Source of the DNA: an uncultured Prevotella sp.
Lineage (GTDB): Bacteria; Bacteroidota; Bacteroidia; Bacteroidales; Bacteroidaceae
DNA: 33,129 nt
Assembly: GCA_946183985.1 (NCBI GenBank)
Contig: CAMHDT010000008.1
Span: 1-33,129, forward strand
Direction of reading: 5' to 3'
In this document: piece by piece, positions 19,117 to 26,885 of the stretch
Numbering within the stretch: the stretch's first letter is position 1
How the letters are laid out: every line of letters starts with the position of its first letter
Program-made: the position numbers and the translations under genes
The notes under the pieces: model-generated
The model's input: only the letters and a program-made list of their open reading frames with translations
Databases searched by the model: none
What the model was told of the DNA's origin: nothing

Positions 19117-19138
19117 CGATATGCTCTGACCTATGCGT

Positions 19139-21181
19139 TTACCACAGGGGCAGACGGTCGGCCTTGGGAATATACATCTTGTCGCCAGGCTTCACACCAA
19201 AGGCTTCGTACCACGCATCGATGTGTGGCAGGGCGCCGTTGACGCGCCAGCGTCCCAGCGAGTGAGGGTCGCTCTTGGTGCGATTGCGAATCTCAGCCTC
19301 GGTGATGTTGCCAGCCCACACGCCAGCATACGCCAGGAAGAAACGCTGGTCGGGCGTGAGTCCGTCAATCACAGGCAACGGGTTGTTCTTCGTGGCATTC
19401 TTGAAGGCTGCATAGGCCACCTGCAGTCCGCCATGGTCAGCCAGGTTCTCGCCCAGCGTCAGGCGTCCATTGGCATTCAGGTCGGGCAGCACCTTGATGG
19501 CCGAGAAGAAGTCGGCATACTTGTCGGTGCGCTCCTTGAACTGCTCGCCATCGCTGGCAGCCCACCAGTCGTGCATGTTGCCGTCTTTGTCGAACTGGCG
19601 TCCCTGGTCGTCGAAGCCATGAGTCATCTCGTGCCCGATAACCACGCCAATAGCACCGTAGTTGAAAGCATCATCGGCCGTCATGTCGAAGAAGGGCACC
19701 TGCAGGATGCCTGCAGGGAAGCATATCTCGTTGGTGGTGGGATTGTAGTAGGCGTTCACCGTCTGCGGCGTCATATACCAGTCGTCATTATCCACGGGCT
19801 TTCCTGCCATATGGTCAATTTCGTAGTCGTTCCAAAACTTCCTGCAAGCCATTGCATTCTCGAAATAGGTCTTGGACGGGTCTATTTCCAGTTGGGTCAT
19901 ATCAATCCATTTGTCGGGATAGCCCACCTTGACATAGAATGTGTTGAGTTTTAGCAGAGCATTCACCTTGGTCGAATCGGTCATCCAGTCTTGTGCGGCA
20001 ATACGCTCGCCCAGCGCTATCTGCAGGTTCTTCACCAACTTCAGCATACGCTCCTTGGCGGCTGCGGGGAAGTAGCGTTCCACATACATCTTGCCCAGCG
20101 CCTGGCCCATGAACCGCTCCATCTGCGCCGTTGCCCTGCGCCATGCTGGGTGATCCTGCTGGCGTCCGGACATCACCTTGCCAAAGAACTCGAAGTTGGC
20201 CTCGCGCACCTCGTCGTTCAGATAGCCCGTAGCACCGAGTATGACGCCCCACTCCATCACATCGCGATATTCGGCTGGCTTCATCGTTGCCACCAGTTTA
20301 TCGGCTCCAGCCATGAAGTCGGGCTGCCCCACCACGAGTTCCTGCATGTACTGACTCTTCAGTCCCTGCGCGTTCATCACCTGCTCCAACTTCAGGTTAG
20401 GATACTTTGTATTGAACTCCTGCAAGGTCATCTTGTTATAATTGGCCTGCGGGTCACGCAGTTCCGTACGACTCTTGGAAACCTTGGCCAAAGCCAGTTC
20501 CACCTTGAAGACATTCTGCATCTTCTTCGTTGCAGCACTCTTGCTGAAGCCAAACAGTTGGAACATTCTGACAATGTGCTTCTTATACTCTTCACGAATA
20601 TTGGTTGTTGCAGGGTCGTTTTCCAAGTAATAGTCCTTCATTCCGAGGGTCAGTCCACCCTGGTTGACGCTAAGGATATTCTGCGTGGCATTCTTCTCGT
20701 CGGCACCCAGTCCGGCACGATAGAACTCCGAATTGCCATAGGCAGCCATCTCCAGTTGCACATCAAACAACTGCTTCATGGTCTTGGCCTGTTCCAGTTT
20801 CTTGATGAGCGGCATCACAGGCTGCAAGCCATCGTTCTGCCGACGCACGGAATCCATGGCCATTTTATATAGGTCGGAGAGTTTCTGTTCCACGCTACCT
20901 TTCGCATAGGTGTTAGTGAGCAGTTCCGACAGGATACCGTTGATGCGTTTGTTGTTGTCCTCAGCCAGGCGGTCGAACGATCCGAAGCGCGAATAGGCAG
21001 CCGGCAGCGGGTTGTTTTTCATCCATCCTCCGCAAGCATACTCATAGAAATCTTCCGCGGGACTCACGCTCTGATTCATGTCGCCCAGGTTGATACCCGA
21101 TGTCAATGGCTGCTGTGCCATTGCTCCTACTGTCATCGTGGTCAATGCCATCGTAGCAAAAAATTTTGTTAGTTTCATCAT
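19139..21181 (-). CDS. M13 family metallopeptidase (PepO/neprilysin-like)
   Basis: 680 aa; signal peptide; GVVIGHEMTHGFDDQGRQFDKDGN (HExxH), NENLADHGG-like segment LTLGENLADHGGLQVAY. Confidence 0.93.
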   Translation of the reverse strand: MMKLTKFFATMALTTMTVGAMAQQPLTSGINLGDMNQSVSPAEDFYEYACGGWMKNNPLPAAYSRFGSFDRLAEDNNKRINGILSELLTNTYAKGSVEQKLSDLYKMAMDSVRRQNDGLQPVMPLIKKLEQAKTMKQLFDVQLEMAAYGNSEFYRAGLGADEKNATQNILSVNQGGLTLGMKDYYLENDPATTNIREEYKKHIVRMFQLFGFSKSAATKKMQNVFKVELALAKVSKSRTELRDPQANYNKMTLQEFNTKYPNLKLEQVMNAQGLKSQYMQELVVGQPDFMAGADKLVATMKPAEYRDVMEWGVILGATGYLNDEVREANFEFFGKVMSGRQQDHPAWRRATAQMERFMGQALGKMYVERYFPAAAKERMLKLVKNLQIALGERIAAQDWMTDSTKVNALLKLNTFYVKVGYPDKWIDMTQLEIDPSKTYFENAMACRKFWNDYEIDHMAGKPVDNDDWYMTPQTVNAYYNPTTNEICFPAGILQVPFFDMTADDAFNYGAIGVVIGHEMTHGFDDQGRQFDKDGNMHDWWAASDGEQFKERTDKYADFFSAIKVLPDLNANGRLTLGENLADHGGLQVAYAAFKNATKNNPLPVIDGLTPDQRFFLAYAGVWAGNITEAEIRNRTKSDPHSLGRWRVNGALPHIDAWYEAFGVKPGDKMYIPKADRLPLW

Positions 21182-21191
21182 TGTTTATTAT

Positions 21192-23204
21192 TTATTGTTT
21201 GTTATTTATAGTCTCCAGTTCCTCGGCCAGTGTCTCCCAGCGTTCCACTTCAGCATCCAGTTGCCGTTTTGTGTCAGTATATTCGGCCACGAGCGTCATG
21301 TCAGAAGCCTTGTTGGGATCACACAGCAGGGCGTCGAGTTCCTTCAGCCGCTGCTCCATGCGTGCAATTTTCTTCTCGCTTTCTTCCACGGCTTTCTCTG
21401 CCTTGCGTATCTGCTTCTGCAGCTCCTTATGGGCAACATAGTCGTTTTTCTGAGATGAGGTAGAAACGGGCGTAGCAGGTGAAGGAACATCTTTGCTGTT
21501 GGCACTTGCCGTCGGCAAATCTTTTCTATCACCTCTTACCTCAATCCGCTCACCTCTCATTTCAACTCCTTCACCTCTACTATGCAGCCAGTCGTATATA
21601 CCGCCTAAATGTTCTCTTACCCTGCCCCCGCCAAACTCATACACCTTGGTCACGAGCCCGTCAAGGAACTCGCGGTCGTGGCTCACGATGATAGCCGTGC
21701 CGTCGAAAGCCTTGATGGCCTCCTTCAGCACATCCTTCGACGGCATGTCGAGGTGATTGGTAGGCTCGTCGAGGATGAGCAGGTTCACAGGTTCCAGCAG
21801 CAGGCGTATCATGGCCAGCCGGCTACGCTCGCCACCGCTCAGCACCTTTACACGTTTTTCCGAAGCCTCGCCACCAAACATGAAGGCCCCCAGGATGTCG
21901 TTGATACGCAGGCGCACTTCGCCACGCGCCACGCGGTCAATGGTATCAAACACGGTGAGGCTCTCGTCGAGCAGTTGCGCCTGGTTTTGTGCAAAATAGC
22001 CAATCTGCACATTATGTCCTATCTTCAGCGTGCCATCGAATGGAATCTCACCCATGATACACTTGACCAGCGTAGACTTTCCTTCGCCGTTCTTTCCAAC
22101 GAAGGCAACCTTTTCGCCACGTTTGATGGTCAGGTTCACATGAGAAAACACTAAGTGTTCAGAGGTGAGGGATAAGGGGTGAGAGGTGAGAGGATAGGCC
22201 TTGCGGACCTCGTCGCAGATGATTGGATAGTCGCCGCTTCTCAGACAGGGCGGAAACTTGAGATGCATGGCAGAGTTGTCCACCTCGTCCACCTCGATAA
22301 TCTCCATCTTCTCCAACTGGCGCAAACGCTGCTGCACCTGCACAGCCTTGGTGGGCTTATAGCGGAAGCGTTCAACGAACTCGCGAATGTCGGCCATTTC
22401 CTTCTGCTGGTTCTCATAGGCACGCAACTGCTGTTCGCGACGCTCGCGGCGCAGGATGACATATTCATCATACTTCACGCGGTAGTCGGTCACCTGTCCG
22501 CAGGAAATCTCAAGCGTACGGTTCGACACATTATTGATGAACGCACGATCGTGACTGACCAGCACCACGGCTCCACTCCATGTGGCCAACAACTGCTCGA
22601 GCCATTGTATAGACTCGATATCGAGGTGGTTGGTAGGCTCGTCGAGCAGCAGCACCTCTGGCCGTCGCAGCAATATCTTTGCCAGTTCTATACGCATGCG
22701 CCAACCGCCGGAAAACTCACGCGTGGGGCGCTCGAAGTCTGTACGCAGAAAGCCCAGTCCTGTGAGCGTGCGCTCCACCTCGGCATCCTGCGAGTCGGCC
22801 CCCATCATCAGGTAGCGCTCGTGCTCGGCCGTATAGCGTTCCACCAGCGCCATATAGTCGTCGCTCTCATAGTCGGTGCGCTCGCTCATCTGGTGCTCCA
22901 GCCGTTCTACGCGTTGCTTCAGTTGTTCCACATCGGCAAAGGCCTTTCTGGCCTCGGCCCTCACGGTGGTATCGTCTTGCAGGTTCATCACCTGCGGCAG
23001 ATAGCCTATCGTCGTATCGGCCGACACGCTCACCGTGCCCGCCGTGGGATGCTCCTGTCCGCACAGAATCTTCAGCATCGTCGACTTTCCAGCGCCGTTC
23101 TTGCCCACCAGGGCTATGCGGTCGCGAGTATTGATAACGAAACTGACATTGCTGAACAGGGGCTTCACCCCGAATTCCACTTTCAGTCCTTCAACTGCAA
23201 TCAT
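21192..23204 (-). CDS. ABC-F family ATPase
   Basis: Two ABC domains (GKNGAGKST...FSGGWRMRIELAKILLRRPEVLLLDEPTNHLD; GKNGEGKST...LSGGERSRLAMIRLLLEPVNLLILDEPTNHLD), no TM segment. Start MIAVEGLKVEFG at 23204. Confidence 0.93.
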   Translation of the reverse strand: MIAVEGLKVEFGVKPLFSNVSFVINTRDRIALVGKNGAGKSTMLKILCGQEHPTAGTVSVSADTTIGYLPQVMNLQDDTTVRAEARKAFADVEQLKQRVERLEHQMSERTDYESDDYMALVERYTAEHERYLMMGADSQDAEVERTLTGLGFLRTDFERPTREFSGGWRMRIELAKILLRRPEVLLLDEPTNHLDIESIQWLEQLLATWSGAVVLVSHDRAFINNVSNRTLEISCGQVTDYRVKYDEYVILRRERREQQLRAYENQQKEMADIREFVERFRYKPTKAVQVQQRLRQLEKMEIIEVDEVDNSAMHLKFPPCLRSGDYPIICDEVRKAYPLTSHPLSLTSEHLVFSHVNLTIKRGEKVAFVGKNGEGKSTLVKCIMGEIPFDGTLKIGHNVQIGYFAQNQAQLLDESLTVFDTIDRVARGEVRLRINDILGAFMFGGEASEKRVKVLSGGERSRLAMIRLLLEPVNLLILDEPTNHLDMPSKDVLKEAIKAFDGTAIIVSHDREFLDGLVTKVYEFGGGRVREHLGGIYDWLHSRGEGVEMRGERIEVRGDRKDLPTASANSKDVPSPATPVSTSSQKNDYVAHKELQKQIRKAEKAVEESEKKIARMEQRLKELDALLCDPNKASDMTLVAEYTDTKRQLDAEVERWETLAEELETINNKQ

Positions 23205-23343
23205 ATTCTTCCAATCGAAATAGGCTGCAAAATTATACAATTATCTTCTATTATCAGATACTTCTGACAAAAAAAATGCTGTTTTCCACCTTATTTCCTG
23301 AAAAATCCAACCATCTCATCAGGCAAGCCGAGCCTTTTTCCCA

Positions 23344-23480
23344 TGAAAAAAGGAACCTTCACAGGCTCCTTTTTTGTTGTTAATTGTTATTCATGCAATT
23401 AACTTTTGAGGGAAGATTGCTTGTCTCACGACGAACAATCCTCATAATTAACCTTAATAATCTAATACCATGAAAAACAC
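23344..23480 (-). ncRNA. Candidate structured small RNA or attenuator leader upstream of the ABC-F gene
   Basis: Minus promoter at 23485-23515; stem-loop 23412-23443 (GAGGATTGTTCGTC-GTGA-GACAAGCAATCTTC); stem-loop 23379-23403 (gttaattg/caattaac); terminator hairpin 23346-23375 with T6. Contains a possible 21-codon ORF (23380-23445). Confidence 0.5.
23346..23375 (-). terminator. Intrinsic terminator (symmetrical, possibly bidirectional)
   Basis: aaaaaaggaacc-ttcaca-ggctcctttttt. Confidence 0.75.
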
Positions 23481-23484
23481 ATTG

Positions 23485-23515
23485 CAAAGATAGGTATTTT
23501 TCCATTTTATTCCAA
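23485..23515 (-). promoter_or_regulatory. Bacteroidetes-type promoter driving the candidate RNA/leader
   Basis: Minus strand TTG (23513-23515), 20-nt spacer, TATCTTTG (23485-23492). Confidence 0.65.
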
Positions 23516-23595
23516 GCACACGACTGATTTTGTGCTCTAATTTAATGTTTTTTTGCACTTTTCGGCACGCTGTGAACAAATTCTTCACAATTTGC

Positions 23596-23626
23596 TTGTA
23601 TGAACAGTAAAAAATAACTAACTTTG
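23596..23626 (+). promoter_or_regulatory. Promoter of the LuxR-type regulator
   Basis: TTG (23596-23598), 20-nt spacer, TAACTTTG (23619-23626); start codon only 8 nt downstream. Confidence 0.65.
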
Positions 23627-23634
23627 CACCGCCC

Positions 23635-24231
23635 ATGACAGAAAGAAAGCCAAAGGTTGCCATCATCGACCCCAACACGCTGGCCGTGCTGGGACTGAAG
23701 CAGTTACTGCAGGAGGTAATGCCGTTTCTGTCCATCGACACCTTCGGCACCATGGGCGAACTGCAGGCCAATCATCCTGACGACTATGTCCATTTCTTCG
23801 TAGCCACGAATATTCTGCTGGCCAACAGGCCGTTCTTTTCCGAGCGCAGGCGAAAGACCATTGTGCTGAGCCTGAGCCTCGAAAACGGCAGTCAGTTGGC
23901 AGAGTTCCGCTGTCTATGCATCAACGTGCCCGAGCAGGAACTCATCCGCTCGCTGCTTGTCATGGAGCAGCAGGGCCACAGCGGCGGGCGCAACCTGCCT
24001 TCCCACCCCATAGCCACATCCCAAAACCCGTTGAGCGACCGTGAGATAGAGGTCATGACGCTTATTGTGCAGGGCTACATCAACAAGGAGATAGCCAGCC
24101 GCCTGTGCATCAGCCTGTCTACCGTGGTCACCCACCGCAAGAACATCATGGAGAAACTTGGCAAGAAAAGCGTGTCAGCCCTGACCATCTATGCCGTGAT
24201 GCACGGCTATGTAGACATCAACAGCATTTGA
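23635..24231 (+). CDS. LuxR-type regulator with atypical receiver-like N-terminus
   Basis: 198 aa; KPKVAIIDPNTLAVLGLKQLLQEV receiver-like start; C-terminal LSDREIEVMTLIVQGYINKEIASRLCISLSTVVTHRKNIMEKLG HTH. Confidence 0.88.
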   Translation: MTERKPKVAIIDPNTLAVLGLKQLLQEVMPFLSIDTFGTMGELQANHPDDYVHFFVATNILLANRPFFSERRRKTIVLSLSLENGSQLAEFRCLCINVPEQELIRSLLVMEQQGHSGGRNLPSHPIATSQNPLSDREIEVMTLIVQGYINKEIASRLCISLSTVVTHRKNIMEKLGKKSVSALTIYAVMHGYVDINSI

Positions 24232-24252
24232 AGATTCTTGGCCAGGCGGAAA

Positions 24253-25215
24253 TTACAGTTTCACGCTGCTAATATCCACCAGACCATTGACAATGGCATA
24301 GATGGTGAGTCCTGCCGGCGAGTGAATCTGCAGTTTCCTGGCAATGTTGCGCCTATGCGTAATAACGGTATTGACCGATATGCACAGATAATCGGCAATC
24401 TCCTTGTTCGCCATGCCTTGCACCAGGGCAACAATCACATCTTTCTCTCTGTCGCTCAAGGCATCGCCATTGGCAGGAAGACCATTCTTAAACACCATCT
24501 CGGAAATATTCCTTGTCACATCGCTCTGCCTGGCCACCTGCTCCAGGCGCCTGATGGCAGGCACAAAGACATGATCCTCCACCATTGAGTGCTGGCATAG
24601 CCACACCTCGTTGTCGTAGATGTCGTGAAGCGTGGCCGTCAGTTTGTTGTTGTGCAGTCCGTCGCTGGGCAGATACTTGATGACGAGCAGTTTCAACTCG
24701 CGCAGTTTCTTGTCGGCAGCACCATGATGACGCGAAAAAGTCTCGATGCTGTAGTCAGGGGCAGGATGGCCGTCGAGCAGCGACTGCACATAGGGGAAGA
24801 GCGTTTTCTGCTCATATTGCATGTGGCGCTTTATCTCGTGCGCATACTCATCATAAAAGCGCATGATGAGTTGTGCCAAAGAATTGTTCAGGTCGAGGCT
24901 CTCTTCCAGTTCACGCCTGATGAAGGGCAACTGGAAATCGAGGTAATAGGCATGGCTGGCCTTCAGATACTGCATCAGTGTGGGCACGGACAACTGCTCG
25001 TCGGTCTCGGCATCGCCATAGCCGTTGACGGTGAAGTTCACCACGGCCAGGAAGGTATAGTAGTCCACGCCATTGTCTTCACAGGCTTCTTTCACCGTCT
25101 TATCGCCAAAGCCGAGCGAAATGCCAAACGACCCCAGCATCTGCAGCAAGTCATAATTGTCGCGTATGAGCGAAATCATCTTATCGTCGCCCTCATACAT
25201 CTTCACGTTCTTCAT
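24253..25215 (-). CDS. Hemerythrin (HHE, RIC/YtfE-like) domain fused to LuxR-type HTH
   Basis: 320 aa; HEIKRHMQYEQKTLFP, FSRHHGAADKKL, CQHSMVEDHVFVPAI di-iron motifs; C-terminal LSDREKDVIVALVQGMANKEIADYLCISVNTVITHRRNIARKL. Confidence 0.9.
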   Translation of the reverse strand: MKNVKMYEGDDKMISLIRDNYDLLQMLGSFGISLGFGDKTVKEACEDNGVDYYTFLAVVNFTVNGYGDAETDEQLSVPTLMQYLKASHAYYLDFQLPFIRRELEESLDLNNSLAQLIMRFYDEYAHEIKRHMQYEQKTLFPYVQSLLDGHPAPDYSIETFSRHHGAADKKLRELKLLVIKYLPSDGLHNNKLTATLHDIYDNEVWLCQHSMVEDHVFVPAIRRLEQVARQSDVTRNISEMVFKNGLPANGDALSDREKDVIVALVQGMANKEIADYLCISVNTVITHRRNIARKLQIHSPAGLTIYAIVNGLVDISSVKL

Positions 25216-25249
25216 ATCTATATCTTAATTATACGCTCGGCGAGCGGTG

Positions 25250-25326
25250 AATTATTAATTGTGAATTGTGAATTGTTAATTATTAATTGTGAATTGTGAA
25301 TTGTTAATTATTAATTGTGAATTGTT
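25250..25326 (+). repeat. Heptamer tandem array 1 (AATTGTG family) with 28-bp higher-order period
   Basis: Eleven 7-bp units: AATTATT AATTGTG AATTGTG AATTGTT | AATTATT AATTGTG AATTGTG AATTGTT | AATTATT AATTGTG AATTGTT. Confidence 0.95.
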
Positions 25327-25335
25327 TTCACGATG

Positions 25336-25365
25336 CAAAAGTAGTCATTTTCCGTGACATGACAA
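25336..25365 (-). promoter_or_regulatory. Probable promoter of the hemerythrin-LuxR gene
   Basis: Minus strand TTG (25363-25365), 19-nt spacer, TACTTTTG (25336-25343). Confidence 0.5.
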
Positions 25366-25399
25366 AGAGTCGGCAAACGAAATCATCATTTTTGGGTAT

Positions 25400-25430
25400 T
25401 GCACGAAACCACAGGCGGAAGTACCTTTGC
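25400..25430 (+). promoter_or_regulatory. Promoter of the porin/imelysin cluster
   Basis: TTG (25400-25402), 20-nt spacer, TACCTTTG (25423-25430). Confidence 0.7.
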
Positions 25431-25455
25431 ACCCGGAAATTCAAACAAAAGAATC

Positions 25456-26757
25456 ATGAACAAGAAAACCTTAATCACTCTGACATGCAGCATGGCCGTC
25501 GCCATAGCGGCCTGTGCCCAAGTACAAGCCGGCGACAGCGTGATGAGCCACGCACGCGGAAACAGGCTCAGCATTGGCGGCTATGGCGAAATCGTCATGT
25601 CGCGCAATTTCTATAGCGACCACGTGAGCCGCTATTCACAACCCGAACAGCACAAAGACGACCCCTCGCACGGCAAGTTCGACATCCCCCATGCCGTAGT
25701 ATACCTGGGCTATGACTTCGGCCGTGGCTGGACCTTCGGCACGGAAATAGAGTTTGAGCATGGCGGAGCAGGCATCGCCTATGAAAAGGAAGACGAGGAA
25801 GGAGGCGAATGGGAGCAGGAGACAGAAAAAGGCGGCGAGGTGGAACTGGAACAGTTCTGGATTCAGAAGCGATTCTCGCGTGCTGCCAACCTGCGCATAG
25901 GCCACATCGTGGTGCCCGTAGGCCTGAACAACGCCTATCACGAGCCTCTGAACTTCTTCACCGTCTATCGTCCGGAAGGCGAAAACACCATCATGCCCAG
26001 CACATGGCACCAGACGGGCCTGTCGTTCTTCGGACACTACGGCAAATTCCGCTACGAAGCACAACTGCTGGCTGGTCTCAATGCCGACAACTTCACCAAC
26101 ACAGGATGGATACACAAGGGGCATAAAAGTCCGCTGGAATATGATGTGGCCAACAAATATGGCGTCAGCGCCCGCATCGACAACTACAGCGTGCCTGGAC
26201 TGCGCATCGCCCTGAGCGGCTACTACGGCCATGCCATCGGCAACAGTTATCCGCGCAATGCCAACGGCGTTGATGCCGAGTACAAGGGGACGGTTGCCAT
26301 CGGAGCCTTCGACTTCACCTATAATGCCCACAACTGGATCATACGCGGACAGGCCGACTATGGATACCTGGGCGATGCCTCACAACTGAAATATGTGTAT
26401 AACCGCCTCAACTCCAAGTCGCCGTTCCATCATTCAGCCTTCGTGTCACAAAATGCCTATGCCATTGGCATCGAGGCAGGCTATAACCTGTTCTCGCAGA
26501 TAAAAAGTCTGCAGGACAAGTGCGACGACAGGCTCTACCTCTTCGGCCGCTACGAAGACTACAACGCCTATGCCAGCAAGACCAAGGGCGTGGCCTACGA
26601 CTATACCGCCGTCAAGCGCATGGCCGTGGGAGTGAACTACTATCCCGTGCCCGAGATTGTGGTCAAGGCCGAGTACAGCCACCGCTTCCTCAAGAGCATT
26701 TACAACAACGAGCCCTCTGTCAACATCGGCATTGCCTACGAAGGGTTCTTTTTGTAA
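25456..26757 (+). CDS. Outer-membrane porin-like beta-barrel protein
   Basis: Signal peptide MNKKTLITLTCSMAVAIAACAQVQA; barrel-type text (LSIGGYGEIVMSRNF, HAVVYLGYDFGRGWTFGTEIEFEHGG, LRIGHIVVPVGLNN). Start at 25456 rather than 25399. Confidence 0.8.
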   Translation: MNKKTLITLTCSMAVAIAACAQVQAGDSVMSHARGNRLSIGGYGEIVMSRNFYSDHVSRYSQPEQHKDDPSHGKFDIPHAVVYLGYDFGRGWTFGTEIEFEHGGAGIAYEKEDEEGGEWEQETEKGGEVELEQFWIQKRFSRAANLRIGHIVVPVGLNNAYHEPLNFFTVYRPEGENTIMPSTWHQTGLSFFGHYGKFRYEAQLLAGLNADNFTNTGWIHKGHKSPLEYDVANKYGVSARIDNYSVPGLRIALSGYYGHAIGNSYPRNANGVDAEYKGTVAIGAFDFTYNAHNWIIRGQADYGYLGDASQLKYVYNRLNSKSPFHHSAFVSQNAYAIGIEAGYNLFSQIKSLQDKCDDRLYLFGRYEDYNAYASKTKGVAYDYTAVKRMAVGVNYYPVPEIVVKAEYSHRFLKSIYNNEPSVNIGIAYEGFFL

Positions 26758-26868
26758 CAATTCACAATTCATAATTCATAATTCACAATTCATAATTCAC
26801 AATTCACAATTCATAATTCATAATTCACAATTCATAATTCACAATTCATAATTCGTAATTCGTAATTA
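26757..26868 (-). repeat. Heptamer tandem array 2 (ACAATTC/ATAATTC) with 42-bp higher-order period, opposite orientation to array 1
   Basis: Sixteen 7-bp units; with C=ACAATTC, T=ATAATTC, G=GTAATTC the order is CCTTCT CCTTCT CT GG' (the last unit differs at one base). Confidence 0.95.
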
Positions 26869-26885
26869 ATCAACAATAACACACA

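Noticed and set aside
26657-26851. ORF encoding (SQFIIHN)n from array 2
   Set aside because: Translation of a tandem repeat overlapping the porin 3' end out of frame; no start-site support.
25250-26868. Possibility that heptamer arrays are CRISPR arrays
   Set aside because: Units are contiguous 7-mers without unique spacers and there are no cas genes nearby.
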